From Bettongia penicillata ogilbyi (lineage: Eukaryota > Chordata > Mammalia > Diprotodontia > Potoroidae), in the NCBI GenBank assembly GCA_023548195.1, contig JAJHZJ010000009.1:7756308-7820307 (forward strand): a DNA stretch of 64,000 nucleotides, read 5' to 3'. Every line of letters begins with the position of its first letter. Within the stretch, counting starts at the first letter, position 1. Positions 46,263-58,299 of this stretch are shown one piece after another. The notes beneath the pieces are model-generated. The model saw only the letters and a list, made by a program, of their open reading frames with translations, was not told where the DNA came from and did no database searches. The translations under genes and the position numbers were made by a program.

Positions 46263-47684
46263 AAACCAACTTTCTTCTCATGGCAATACATCAAAGTATT
46301 GGGTCTTAAACGTCGGGGGCAGAAGGAGGGGAGCGGGGAAAGAAAAATGGGAGGGACCAGAAAGACAAATTCTGTCTATCAATTGGTATAGTTAGAAAAA
46401 CAGTTCTAGCATGACTCGTGTGCGAATCTCTTTAATATTTTTCTTTGCTAGATAAGCTGATATTTTAGATCTCATCTGACACCAAAACTCTGAAATTCTG
46501 TTCTAAATATTCTTTGGACTTGCATCTTCCAGTCAGATTCATTCTGTATATCCCTAACACGTAAGCCCAGGTGTGTCTACAAAGTAATATGGACATTGAA
46601 ATAAACAGACATATGTTTTCAATATATCATTAATCCTTATCACATTCGGGTAACATTTAGTAATAACACCATTGAAAAAATGGAAGCCTTGAATCCAGAC
46701 ACGGCTTAAAGTGTGGGACTGTGGCAAACTCCATTTCTTACTAAGCTACAGACACACAAAGTATCAATAAACTGACCTTCAAAATAGTGTTTAGGGGTTT
46801 GTGGGTCAGAAAGAGAGGTCAAGGCAACCAATCTGAGCATTTTTCACCTATACACAAAGGAAACATTAAAAAGACATGCAGGCATGTAAATTACCTCTGT
46901 TACAAAGAGACTGAAGTTACCTTTCCCCTACTGCTTTCCATCAGCTTCTCCCTCCTTTACTTAGGGATTGGTCTTGGGAAATTGGACTGACAGATAAGAA
47001 AATTCCCTTTCTATACTAGGTCATCCATTGAGAAACCAATGGACTGGCTCCTGCAAATGAGAATTTTTAAACAATGCAGAGAAAGTCAGTCATTTTTTCC
47101 CCATTAGTTTGCACTCCTTGAAACCTTATTCTGAAGGGTAGGTATGCTTCACTGATAGGAGGGGAAAAGAGAGACAAAGACAGAAAACAGAAAGGCATGG
47201 AGAAGAGATCGAGCTAGAGGACCAGATTTAGAAATAAAATACATTTAATTGAATCAGCTATTGTTTTGACAGATGTTTTATACTGTACTTCATCTGCTAG
47301 GAACAAGATGTTCTAATAAATATTGGATAATAGTGAGAGAAAATTTACTACGAAGCTATAAATCAATTGACAAGAGGTCATAAACTGCAAGACTGGTGCT
47401 CAAAGCATTTATTAGATTATCACAATTTAAGATTGATCTGTAGCTTTATCTATCCTCCCCTATCCATCATTTTTATAGGACATGGAAAAGAGTTATAAAG
47501 GACAAATTGCATTTGAAAAAATTAAAATGGTGGATTTAGACAAAGAAGCATACCAGAATATAGGACTAGATTAAAAGAGTGATAACTCAAGAAATATAAC
47601 CAAAGCAGAAGTATTATCCCTCCGTAGGAGGTATGTGAATATCATTGGAGTAGTCAAAAACACCATAAAATAACAGGAAGATAG
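46263..47684. other. Unclassified sequence, repeat-poor
   Basis: About 1.4 kb in which I see no gene, RNA or repeat. Confidence 0.5.
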
Positions 47685-47830
47685 AATTTAGAGCTGGGAG
47701 GAACCTTAAACAACATCTATTTTAGTTCCTCCTCCCCCCTCCCCCCTTGCCACCCTTTTTATCACAGATAAGGAAAGTGAGACCTAGAGACATTAATTCA
47801 CTTGCCCAAGGGCATGCATTTTGTAGCAGT
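47685..47830 (+). mobile_element. MIR3/Ther2-like relic with C-rich insertion
   Basis: Begins 'agatagaatttagagctggg' and ends 'cacttgcccaagggcatgca'. A pyrimidine run (47725-47745) interrupts it. Confidence 0.72.
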
Positions 47831-47934
47831 AATAATTTTTTTCCTAAATAGAATCTACAGGTTGTATTTCTGTTGCTGTAGTCATTGTCTGGAGCTTTTT
47901 TTTTTTAAGGAAAACTATCAAATTTTGAGTTAAT

Positions 47935-48130
47935 AGACATTAGATTATAAACTTCTTGAAAGCAAGAAGTGAATTGATTTTTATCATATATTCCCAAGGG
48001 CTAAGTAAAGTGATGGTTTAAAAAATATTTGCTAAAAGGCAGAGACTGTATGTTCCCTCTTTTTGTATCTCTAAGGCTTAGTGTAGTACCTAGAGAAAAA
48101 TAGGTGCTTAATAAATGTTTATTAAATTAC
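47935..48130 (+). mobile_element. L2 LINE 3' end
   Basis: Contains 'agattataaacttcttgaaa', 'cctctttttgtatctctaag' and 'ggtgcttaataaatgtttat'. Confidence 0.82.
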
Positions 48131-48189
48131 TGATGTTAAAATGGTATGAATGAAGTGATGTCTACCATATATATTGTTATTGTAGAAGC

Positions 48190-48690
48190 TGGGTGCTGGT
48201 GTAGAGGACAGAGAGAAGGACTTAAGTAAAGAAGTAAAGTAAAGATGACTTAAGTTTAAATCTACATCTATGACTGTATCCAACCATTCTTCAGTTTATT
48301 ATTTTTTTAAATGAAAAAAATTAGCATTCATTTCTGGAAATTTTGGGTTCTAGATTCTGTCTCTCCCTGGCACCACTCCCTGACCTATTGAGAAGGCAAT
48401 TAATATATCAATGACACTTGTGAACTCATGCAAAATATATCTTCATATTAGCTATATTGGAAAAAGCAAAATCAAAAGCAAGAAAAATAAAGTAAAACTG
48501 TATGCTTCAATCTGTTAAAAAAAAAAAAAACTCACTGACTGACTTCAGAAAGTATGCTGAGGACCCACAGCTTTGGGTAATTCAATTCCCCAAGACTCTT
48601 GTTTCCTCCCTCAGCTAATACAATGAGAATGAGGGGATTGAACTTGATGACCTCTAGGGTCCTTCCAACTTTAGCATGCTAAGATCTTCT
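48190..48690 (+). mobile_element. MIR interrupted by an antisense L1 3' end
   Basis: MIR pieces at 48190-48270 and 48570-48690 ('gaacttgatgacctctaggg') flank the L1 piece at 48300-48535. Confidence 0.65.
48300..48535 (-). mobile_element. L1 3' end inside MIR
   Basis: An antisense L1-type 3' terminus ('gcattcatttctggaaattt') is followed by L1 wording similar to that at 18180-18350 ('agaaggcaattaatatatca'). Confidence 0.68.
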
Positions 48691-48985
48691 GACCTTCGAC
48701 CCCATTAGGAGGCTTCTTTTCAGATGTCCATTGTCATAGAGAGAAAGACAAGTAGGGGCAATTCTGTAAGCAATGCCCCCACTGGAAGCCACACTCCCAA
48801 CACACATTAGCACACTGAGTCTCCCATGTAGCAGCTATTTTCAAGTTCCTCTGTGAGTTGGTTTCACATTTTAATGCTATAATTCATGAGTCCCCACTAT
48901 TTCCATAGAGGTGACTCAATTAGCTCAGAAGTATTTATTGAGATGTCATGGTATGGACAATAGGAAAAAATCTCTTTTCCTCCTT
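48691..48985. other. Unclassified sequence
   Basis: No feature recognised. Confidence 0.5.
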
Positions 48986-49229
48986 TGTTGCTGTGGTTTT
49001 TCAGTCACGTCTGATAGTTCATGAGCCATTTGAGTCTTTTTTTTGACAAAGCTACTAGGGTGATTTGCTGTTTTCTTCTCCAGCTCATTTTACAGATGGG
49101 AAAACCAAGGCAAACAGGGTTTAGTGACTTACCCAGGATCACACAGCTAGTATGTGTCTGAAGCTAGATTTGAATTCAGGTCTTCCTGACTCCAGGCCCA
49201 ACACTCTATCCACTTTATCAGCTAGCTGC
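48986..49229 (-). mobile_element. WSINE1-type SINE
   Basis: Minus-strand SINE, tail at 48986 and head near 49229. 'cagctcattttacagatggg' and 'cacacagctagtatgtgtct' are clear. Confidence 0.88.
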
Positions 49230-49457
49230 ACTCCTCAGCCCTCCCCTACCTTAAATCTGAGGTGCACTCTCCAACACTATACACTCAGTGGGAAGAGTGG
49301 GCATGTAGGTATGCTCACAGAGAGGTACAAACACTGCTTTTTTTAAAGGACTAACTGAGCAACCTATGGCCAGCTTTTCTAAAATTCGATCAACCTGACT
49401 GATGTAATTCTTCATACCTACCTACCTGCTCGAGAGTTTAAAATGTGCAGACATGTT

Positions 49458-49690
49458 TGCCGAGAAGCCTCATGGTGACACAATGGATGAAATTCTAGGA
49501 TCAGGAAGACCTGAGTTCAAATTCAGCCTTGGACCCATTCTAGCTGTGTAACCTTGGGAAAGTCACTTAACTTCTGTTTGCCTCCGTTTTCTTAACTACA
49601 AAATGGGGATAAAAACACCTCCCAGAGTGACTGTGAGGAAAGAATTTAAAGTTTCAGTCCTCAGAACATAATAGATGCTTTATAAATTCT
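49458..49690 (+). mobile_element. CORE-SINE (MIR/Ther1-like)
   Basis: Shows 'ctcatggtgacacaatggat', 'gtgtaaccttgggaaagtca' and 'aactacaaaatggggataaa'. Confidence 0.86.
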
Positions 49691-49741
49691 TCTTCTTCTT
49701 CTCCTTCTCCTCCTCCTTCTTTTCATCATCATCATCATCAC
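49687..49741. repeat. (TTC)n/(TCC)n/(ATC)n microsatellite
   Basis: A pyrimidine trinucleotide tract in the tail of the preceding SINE. Confidence 0.95.
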
Positions 49742-50529
49742 TTTGTTTAAGACCTTAACACCTCATTGTCTCTGTAATCTGTCCCTTATATGCTATAATT
49801 TCATTAACTAGGCTAATGAGAAGTCAATTAATCAAGTCTTCTGATCCACTCCCCTCTTCACACATCTATACCACAACTACATATCAAACATGCCAGTGCT
49901 CTTGGGACAGATTCATTTGACCTGGCATTGGTGACAAAATGCTAGACTTGAGTCGAGAAAGACTGAAAAACAAAGTTCCAATCCAGAACACCAAGTTGTT
50001 ATAAAATACACATGAAACAAAGCCACTGCAATTTTGCTTATTTAAGCTCTGTGCACATCTTTAATCAGGCTATAGGGCAACGGATACACTTAGGGATGCT
50101 TTCTCAGGAGACTTTCTGGGAGTCTACAAGGAACTAAACTTCTGAAAGGCAAATAAAAAGGAGACTTAGAAATGCAAGGCTCCAAGTAAGAAACCCCTAA
50201 TGAGGGCCAAACAGGGACAGATAATTTAGCTCTCAGATGTCTTCTCTTTCTTCCTGCCGCTACACAGAGACATCTTATAAAAACATACATACTGAATTCT
50301 ACCCAATTTCTAGTTAGTCACCAGGTTCCACCATGAAAATGACAAGGTTTGTACAAAAGAAAATGCGTAAGACCAAGCATTTGTCCTACAAATAGTAAGA
50401 CAGGATTCTTGGTGGTGAAGGAAGAGGACAAGGGGAGAAGTGGAAGCCTTGAGTTATGAAATATAAGGAGTCTATGGGGCTTAGATTACCATACTCCAGC
50501 AGAATAATTCTCACCATGTTTTTTATTGT
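49742..50529. other. Unclassified sequence
   Basis: No gene or repeat recognised. Confidence 0.5.
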
Positions 50530-50850
50530 AGCATCATAGAATTTTATAACTGGAAGGGACCTCAGAGATCATTTAGTCCAGCCCCTGTAGGTAGACAGTC
50601 AATCATCTCTGTGGTTTGCAAACAGAAAAATGGAAATGCAAGTTAAAAATTATAATCCCAAAGCAAGTGTCAAAGCCAGAAATAGATTTTGAACTGGAAG
50701 GGATTCCAGAAGTTATCCTATCCATCTCCCTCATTTTACAGCTAAGGAAACTGAGGTCCAAGGAGGTTAAGTGACTTGTCTTAAATCATACAGGTAGGAT
50801 CAGGTGCAGAGTTTGGACCTAGTCCTCAGATAGCTTTCATTTTTCCCCAT
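50530..50850 (+). mobile_element. Two MIR3/Ther2-like relics
   Basis: 50530-50595 ('ggacctcagagatcatttag') and 50690-50850 ('cattttacagctaaggaaac', 'aggttaagtgacttgtctta') are separate copies. Confidence 0.78.
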
Positions 50851-50964
50851 CACAATTTTTCTGCCTCTGTGAATCACAAGGGATGGCAGGTATCACTTTT
50901 GAATGACTTCCATTTCTTTAGATAATTCCCCTTTTCCAAAGAAGCAAAGACCTAGTGTAAATTG

Positions 50965-51175
50965 AGAGGCAACCTGCTGTAGTACATAATATTCCAAAAC
51001 TGCAATTTGGAAGATCTGGATTTAAAGTCTGCCTCAGGAATTTACTAACAATGTGACCCCATGCAAATTTCTCTGAATCTTGTCTGTAAAATAAGGTGGC
51101 TGGACCCAAAGTTTGTATTCCTTTATTTTCTTTGAGGTCCCTTCCAACTCTGAATATACGACTTTCTGATCCCAC
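50965..51175 (+). mobile_element. MIR relic
   Basis: Shows 'ggaagatctggatttaaagt', 'actaacaatgtgaccccatg' and 'tgaggtcccttccaactctg'. Confidence 0.78.
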
Positions 51176-51210
51176 CTTGCTCTATGAGTCAATGGACTAT
51201 AATTTTGCTG

Positions 51211-51484
51211 ATTTTTTTTTTGGTTAAGTTGTTTCTAACTCTTCGTGATCATACTTAGGGTTTGGGGAAGAGTTTTTTTATTTGTTTTTTTGCAAAGATA
51301 CTGAAGTGCTCTGCCATTTTCTTCTTCAACTAATTTAACAAATGAGGAAACTGAGGCAAAGAGGATTAAGTGACTTGCCCAGGGTCACACAGCTAGTAAG
51401 TGTCTAAGGCCAGATTTGAACTCAGGAAGATGAGTCTTCCTGACTCCAGGCCCATACTCTATCCACTTCACTGCCTAGCAGCCC
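51211..51484 (-). mobile_element. WSINE1-type SINE
   Basis: Complete minus-strand SINE. 'agggtcacacagctagtaag' and 'aactcaggaagatgagtctt' are close to consensus, and the tail is T-rich at 51211-51222. Confidence 0.92.
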
Positions 51485-53825
51485 AAACTGCAATTTAGCT
51501 TCTTGTTTTTATTTTGAATTTCCATAGGAAAGGCCACATTGGTATTGTAATATCAGTAAATCAGCTTAAATTCTGATCTCACATTGGAGGGTTGATCATG
51601 TAAGCTTTGCATAGTCTCAGAATTCTCCTGGCTATTTCTTGTACCTATTAAGTTTACACTCTAACATTTCCCCTTCACCTTACCTCTTCTTCATGTGTTC
51701 CCACATCCAATAGTAACCCTGCTCCCAAACCAGCAATAGAGAGTATACTATGGAAAAGATAATGGGGAGTGAATCTTCCCATTTTAACTACCATCAAGTT
51801 CTGATCCTAGACATCTTTAAGAAGTCTGAAGACTTCTTGCTTGATGTGTTATAGTGGGAAATTCTTTTTCAAGTATAGTTTGAAAGAGATAGCTGCTAAA
51901 CTCCCTTCCATTTCTGATATTCTGCCATTCTGTGACTCTGTGATCCTTAATTGGCTCTGGCCTTTTCTTATTGAAGTAGTTGACGGGATTACAATGCTAT
52001 GGGTTTGTTAAAAGGGTCTTCCCTAAAAATAAAATACTAAAACATAAACCTCAGCTGAATCCTGATTTAATAGTATCTGGCAAGGCAATTACATTGTTTT
52101 TGTACACACAGAAGTAAATCTGATATGAATAATAAAAAATGAAGTTTAACATGGACAAAGCAAATTTAAAATTCCCCTCATCTTCAAAAGAAATTCTATG
52201 CTTGAATAATTAACTATGCCATATTTATAAAACTAGAATAATTGAAACCAGGATTTTCAGTTGATTCATATAGCCTCTGAAATATTTATTATTGCAAGTC
52301 CAAAAGATCTGTCTGGGTTTTGTCACTGCAAATGTCTAAACTCGGTGTCCAGATGTTTATTTAAGTTGCTCCCACACAGTTCTAATGTCAATACCAGGGG
52401 TTATCAGAGAGCATCACTGTGTATCTTCCTTGACTAATATTCTCATTTATTTTGCATCTTTGATGTTTTCTTTCATTAAAATTCCTGGCCTATATCCACA
52501 AAAAAAAATCTGCTGGTCTTGCATAAAAAATTAGTCTGCAGACTTGACATATGATGATGCCCCATGTCTCTGAAAAGATAATATTTATCAGCAGCTATCA
52601 CTTAGGTATTACTACCAGTAGTGCAGGTTTCCATTTGAGAGAGAGAGGAAAAAAAGAATACAAACTCCAGGTATATGAAAATGAAACTGGCAGTCCCATT
52701 CTGACTTTCCACATGTACTTTTTCTCTTAAAAGTGAATTATGATAAATGATCCAGGTACAAATCTCCACATCTACACTGTCTTTCTTCTCTCTTCCTCTG
52801 TCATGCATGTATTTTCATACTCACCCTCTGCTTTTCAAAACTGCAATGGAAGTAATGTATAGAAGAGGAAAAAGATAAGCTTTAAAATAAAGGAAATGAG
52901 GATGCCCATCAATACCCAGTGTTCAAAGTCTCAGTGAAATAAATCACCTGGCAGAAAATTGGGAAGATGTATGCCCTGACTCCTTTTCTTTCATTTGAGG
53001 ATGACAGATGACATAATGACGTGCCATGGAGCTGATAAGATCGAGATAACAGGATTATTTTTGTTAGCCAGCTAAGAAAGAAAAAAGGATTCCATAAGAT
53101 TCTCCCTCTCTAAAGTTAATTGAATTTTACCCGGTTATTTTTGTAAAGTGGTAGGTCATCTCCTATAATAGGATAAAGAAAGAAAGCACAGTGTAAAAAT
53201 CAGTGTCCAGCAATATCATTCCAAAAATACCAGAGGGCCAATTATAATCCTCTAGTATCCCCTTGGGTGACAAATTAGAACCTCACTGAGTTGGGTCCTT
53301 TTGTTTAACTGCTTTAAAGATAACTTGAAATCAATTGAATTTGCTTTGCTCTCCAAGATAACATAAATAATGCCACAAAAAATGTGGAGGTGATTGAAAA
53401 AGTGCTAATAATGCTAAGTAATGGACACTAAAACAAAACCCAGCCAGCCTTAGATGATCTAGGTGTAGCTACACATATTGCTTTTTATCTACTGGCAAAT
53501 CTGTCAAAGTTATTGCCTGTTAGCACCTACTCTACTTAATTGCTTGTTCGGTTGACGTCTCATCAGTCTGTTTATCCTTAGTATGTGCTGCCTATAAGCA
53601 AGGTCTGAATTTCTTTTAAACCAGACAGATGGAGCACTGTAGTCCTGACCAGGTAGGTGCTTGCCTCAGTTCAGCACGAGATAATGACTTTTCTAGCTGG
53701 CAGGAGTAAGGGGGAGAATCAAGGCAGAGGGAAGAGTTAGTGGGGAGGAAGAATGGTGCAATGGTACAAGCACGGTGGTCCGGCAAGGTCTTTAGTCTAG
53801 GGTGACTTCAAAAGGACAAATGCAG
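51485..53825. other. Repeat-poor island, no gene seen
   Basis: About 2.3 kb without a recognised SINE, LINE or exon, in a window where such elements recur every few hundred bases. No long ORF is present. It could hold conserved noncoding sequence or simply very old, unrecognised repeats. Confidence 0.5.
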
Positions 53826-53917
53826 GCTGGGTGCAGCGGCATGTCTGTGAACCCTGCTATTCGGGTGGGTGACACTGGTGTATCTCTTAGGTTCAGGAAT
53901 TCTGACTTGTAGTAGGG
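53826..53917 (+). pseudogene. 7SL RNA 5'-domain fragment
   Basis: About 92 bp follow the 5' domain of SRP (7SL) RNA: 'ggctgggtgcagcggcatgt', 'ccctgctattcgggtgggtg' and 'ttaggttcaggaattctgac'. The match stops in the region where 7SL leaves the Alu domain. It carries many substitutions, so it is a fragment, not a working gene. The RTE-tailed SINE starts 19 bp downstream. Confidence 0.8.
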
Positions 53918-53935
53918 ATTGTAGCTTGTCCTTCT

Positions 53936-54180
53936 TTTTGAAGGGGATCAGTAACAGCGTAGGGTGATGTCTTGCCCTGTGCATGCATTGTATTTAAGTG
54001 AGGCATAGCTGTACAAAGTCATCAGCCTCACTCTCTCTTCCTGAGTCATTGAAGTCAAGTGGCAAGACCAAAGTCAAGATGACTGGTAATGGCCTGGGAT
54101 GCACTGGATGCCCTTGGCATCTTTGATGTCTGACCAAGTCCTAAGCGCTCCACAATGCCTGCTTCAGCTGCCTTTAGGGC
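53936..54180 (-). mobile_element. RTE-tailed SINE
   Basis: The minus-strand 3' end is at 53936 (rc of 'tccttctttttgaaggggat'). Shares 'ttaagtgaggcatagctgta' and 'gatgtctgaccaagtcctaa' with the element at 6146-6605. Confidence 0.72.
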
Positions 54181-54216
54181 CGTTAGAAGAAATTATAGTA
54201 GGGGTAAAGTCAATTG

Positions 54217-54429
54217 GAGAGGCAAGTAGGTGGTGCAGCACTGGGCCTGGAATCAGGAAGAGCTGAGTTCAAATCCAACTTCAGATACTTACTAACTGTG
54301 TGACCCTGAGCAATCCTGTTTGCCTGAGTTTCCTCATCTGGAGGAAATGGCAAACCACTCCAGTATCTTTGCCAAGAAAACCCCAAATGGGGTCATGAAG
54401 GGTTGGACACAACCAAAATGACACAACAA
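54217..54429 (+). mobile_element. WSINE1-type SINE with 11-bp TSD
   Basis: A complete SINE with a short internal deletion after 'cctcatctgg'. Flanks are 'aaagtcaattg' (54206-54216) and 'aaagtcatttg' (54430-54440), one mismatch. Confidence 0.92.
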
Positions 54430-54744
54430 AAAGTCATTTGACTATCCACACTAAGTCTGGCAACTACAAGGATAGTAAGGTAGAGGAAAAAAAGTCAAAG
54501 TGATTGGTTTAAAAATCAGGAAATGAAGAAACCTTAGGTACCACCATGATACCTAAGCAGGGGTAAAGTGACCTACATCAGACATGGAGCAGGTCAAAAC
54601 ACGCAAGGGATCAAGGGAATGGTGAACTGGAAAATATTTAACTGGCCCTAGGGCTAGGGGGAAGAAGTGAGGCCTTTTGACTGAGTCCAAGTTTTACAGA
54701 ACAAATCCTTTTATTAAGGGGATTGTTCTGTGAAGTTTACTGGA

Positions 54745-54805
54745 GTTTTTAACTTTTTTTATGTCACAGACCTTTTTGGAAGTCTGATGAAACCTATGAA
54801 CTGCT
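54745..54805 (+). mobile_element. hAT-like short element, fragment 1
   Basis: Matches the reverse complement of 56145-56207: 'ttggaagtctgatgaaacct' is identical in both. Confidence 0.6.
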
Positions 54806-55419
54806 TTGCCAATGTATTCCCATCTCAAGTGTTCCCAAACCACAAGTTCCCCACTCATGGTTTAATCAGAAAAACAATAAATCAAGCGCAGATTTATCAC
54901 ATTTCCAACGTCTAATATGTAAATGCTCACACTAGAAACTTAACAATCACCCGCCTAGAGCCAGTAAAAGCTGGTGCCAGCCCCCTGCCCCTAGATCGGG
55001 ATGCTACACTTGCAGGCTGGACCATATAGGGAGACATATCTCAAAAAAAGAGGAAGCAAGAATCCTAGTTTTCTCTGTTTTGAAGAAATAATAAATCTGA
55101 GGCTATGCAACAACACTGGAAAATTTGGGGAGGAAATTAGCAGTAGTACAAGAAACATTCAGGAATAAAACTATGTTCAAGCTTTACTTGCAAAGTTGCT
55201 TAATTACTAGTTACCTCTCTGTAGGGTTTATGGAGACCTTTTTATGCTTTTTCATTTGATTCTAATAAATGCTTTCCCTCACTCTTCAAAATGAAATAAT
55301 TGTAGTTAGTGAAAATGGTTTCATTATACTCTGCCATGAACAGTGGGCCCCCTAGTGTTGTGGAAAGAACTTTTTACTGTTATCTCTCTCAAAACCTCCC
55401 CTGGTTACAAAGAATTGCA
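54806..55419. other. Unclassified sequence
   Basis: No gene or repeat recognised. Confidence 0.5.
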
Positions 55420-55525
55420 CAGAATTTTGGAGCAAGAAGAAATATTTAAAATGACCCACTTCAATCCTCTCATTTTTCAGATAAGGAAACAGAGGCCAAG
55501 GGAGATGAAATGACTTGACCAAGGT
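55420..55525 (+). mobile_element. MIR3/Ther2-like fragment
   Basis: Contains 'catttttcagataaggaaac' and 'gatgaaatgacttgaccaag'. Confidence 0.72.
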
Positions 55526-56026
55526 GTAGAAGCATGTCTGCATGAGTATGGCGGGCAGAGATGGAACCTTGTTCTGAAACTTCATCCAAAGCTCCTGCCA
55601 CAGTATTATTGCTGCCCAGGTGGCCTCTGTACTTCCTTTTCTGTTCTACAATCTGGTCAAATATTTTGTTCCAGGGCTATGAGATTGCAGGATGTAGCAA
55701 AAAGACAAGTAGCCTGGGCATCAAAAGAATACTTTCTAACCCCAATCTAGCTACTGTATTGGGTGTGCACCAATTGCCAAAGGGTTGAACTATATTTACA
55801 CCTGCCAAATACATTCACCCATGAAACACTTTTGAGACAGGAATACACTGGCAAAACTTGGAAATGTAGGACTGAGAGTTCTTGTGGCATGGAATGTCAA
55901 AGGAATAAGGGAGAACTGGGAAAATGCTAGACCAATATACAAGAAGCTTTCTATATTTAAAGATTGTTCTATTTGCATACATCAGAATTTCTAATATGTA
56001 AATACTTTTACACATTCTTTTAGAGA
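55526..56026. other. Unclassified sequence
   Basis: No feature recognised. Confidence 0.5.
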
Positions 56027-56211
56027 CATAGTTCTTAACATCGAGTCCAGGAACTACATTTTTTTCTAATGTTTGGATTAACCAATACAATTGGTTTTCC
56101 CTTGTAATCATATAATTTATTTTGTGTTAGATGTATTATTCTAAAATGCAATTCATAGGTTTCATCAGACTTCCAAAAAACTTTATGACATAAAAAAAGT
56201 TAACAACCCTG
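56027..56211 (-). mobile_element. hAT-like non-autonomous element, copy 2 (both ends present)
   Basis: About 185 bp with inverted ends. The right end in reverse complement reads 'cagggttgttaac' and the left reads 'catagttcttaac', which fits a hAT-type 'CAGGGGTTCTTAAC' terminus. There is no room for a transposase. Confidence 0.6.
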
Positions 56212-56594
56212 TAAATGATCCCTGAAGTCCCTTCTAGCATCAAAATGTGAAAAGGAGGTGGTTTTTTTTCAGTTTATTACTTCTATGGCCCCTAAAATGA
56301 GGAGAAAACTGTCAGTAACCTTCTGTACAATGGTCTCTGTATGTAAGTCACTCTGGAAAACAAGGAAATGGACAAATCGTTTTAGAACTCAAAGCCCTCT
56401 GACATTTGAAAAGAAACTGTTACAAGAACCAAAAACATATCTGAAAATATTTTAACAAAATCTCAAATAAAGCAGCCATTTTCGTAGCGTGAGAATGTTG
56501 TCCAGGAAACATGAAGTCAACAGTTTCAGAGCTACTTGCCTTACAAGTACAGGTAAAACAAATCTGTGTTCCTTGGATCCAGGAAACAGGGAGT
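56212..56594. other. Unclassified sequence
   Basis: No feature recognised. Confidence 0.5.
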
Positions 56595-56860
56595 CAAGAG
56601 GAATGCTGTATGATCTGTTGGTTAAAACAGATCTGGGAGACCAGAAATCTGGATTCAATTCCTGGCTCCATCTCTAACTCACCGCATAATTAAGAGGGCA
56701 AATCAGTTAATCTCCCTGTCTCCCTCATTGCACCCCCACCACTATTCTTACCACCACTACCTCCACCCCCACTTCAAAATGATAAAATCTGGTCTCTCCC
56801 TACTTCTCAGGAATGTCATGACAGGACACAATATGGTATGGATATCTGTGAAGGTCAGTT
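56595..56860 (+). mobile_element. MIR relic
   Basis: Shows 'tctgggagaccagaaatctg', 'tcaattcctggctccatctc' and a decayed 3' part ('atgataaaatctggtctctc'). Confidence 0.65.
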
Positions 56861-57604
56861 AGCTTTCAACAGAGAACTATTTCATGCATGGCCTAAACTG
56901 ACTCATGACTTTGGTCAAGAGATAATCTGGGGGAGAGTGAAGAGAATAGAAGATATTGGTCAGGAGAGGGCAGAGATAGAAATAAGAGCAGGTCAGGGAA
57001 GTTAAGGTCAGGGAAGCGGAGGACAGGGAAGGGATACCCACAATCTAATATCAATACTAGAAAAAATAGCACAAAGCTCTTGTCCTGTTTTTGGTAACAT
57101 CATCTCTGTAAATGAAGGAATAGTTCATAATTCCCTTGCATGGGAGCTTAATTCAGAAGAAGCAGGAACTAAACTAGGAGTCAGAAGACCTGTACTGCCC
57201 TATACAACCTTACTTGCAGTAGGGTACTCACCTAGAGTTGGGAAAGGACCATGGTTAAGGTCCATGGTACAGAATTATTTCCTGTTTTGGAACAGAAAAG
57301 GAAGGATATTAGCAAAGTTCCTTCACAGATTAAGTTTTGAAATACAGAACAATTTCTAGACAACAGAACTTGAGTTGACTGATTGATGATCTAGGAAATC
57401 CATGGGCAAAATTGGGAGGAAGAATAGAAATTCTTAAAAAAGATCTGAGGGATATTGGATACTCCCTTAATTCACCATAACTTCAGCCTTCTAGGAAACT
57501 CCCCTTATCATCCCAACCAGTATGAGGCATCATGAACACGATGGGGTGAAAGACTCATTCACACCATTGTCAAGGGAAGCATTCTGTGCCCCTGTGAAGA
57601 AGAC
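56861..57604. other. Unclassified sequence
   Basis: An MIR-like scrap lies near 57165-57200. Purine-rich text at 56930-57030. No gene is seen. Confidence 0.45.
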
Positions 57605-57668
57605 CCCTATTCCACTCCAAGAAAACCTCAAATGGGGTCACAAAGAGTCAGACACAAATGAACAACAT
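57605..57668 (+). mobile_element. WSINE1-type SINE 3' tail fragment
   Basis: Only 'ctcaaatggggtcacaaaga' and 'gtcagacacaaatgaacaac' remain. The microsatellite begins directly after. Confidence 0.82.
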
Positions 57669-57886
57669 ATCTATGCATCTATCCATCTATCATCTTGGCA
57701 TAAATATTTCTGCATATATCTATCTGTCTACTGATCTATCCATCTAGGTGTGTATTTGTGTGTCTCTTTCTCACTTCATTTATCTATCCATTCACCAATC
57801 TGTTTATCCATCCATCAATCCATCCATCTGTCATCTGTCTACCTATCACACAAACACACACACGCACACACGCACACACACACACA
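57669..57886. repeat. (ATCT)n/(ATCC)n then (CA)n microsatellite
   Basis: Imperfect tetranucleotides followed by CA and GCACAC units, growing from the SINE tail. Confidence 0.93.
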
Positions 57887-58224
57887 CTCACTGCCACTGA
57901 CTCTGCTAAAATCCTTATGCTGTCACCAGCTTAGTAGAACAAGTGGATTTGTTGGAATTGGATATATAACCTAGTTTAAGAGACACTAGAGTCAGAAGCA
58001 AAAGATGAGTTTTAGTCAACTACACACATACTCTACAACTTAATTTCTTTACACCTTGGATATTTCAACTGGAAATTAGAAATAATAACTTTTCTTCCCT
58101 ATTTCATAGAGGTGATGTTTACATTAAGGAGGATGGTAGAAAGCTGACGGCATAGTTGAGAGGAACTCTAGGAAGAAACTTTAAATTTTGTCCTTATAAA
58201 AAAAAAGCACATTAAGTGAATCTT
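57887..58224. other. Unclassified sequence
   Basis: No gene or repeat recognised. Confidence 0.5.
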
Positions 58225-58296
58225 ATGTGTTAAACATGGTATGAAGAAAAACTCACCACGTATTCCCTGCCCTCAAGAGCTTTATAATCTACAGAG
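58225..58296 (-). mobile_element. L2 fragment, antisense
   Basis: Contains 'ttccctgccctcaagagctt'. Confidence 0.6.
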
Positions 58297-58299
58297 TTC

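Noticed and set aside
53826..54180. A chimeric 7SL-plus-SINE family
   Set aside because: The two parts are in opposite orientations and only one junction is visible, so chance adjacency is simpler. It is kept only as a question to test.
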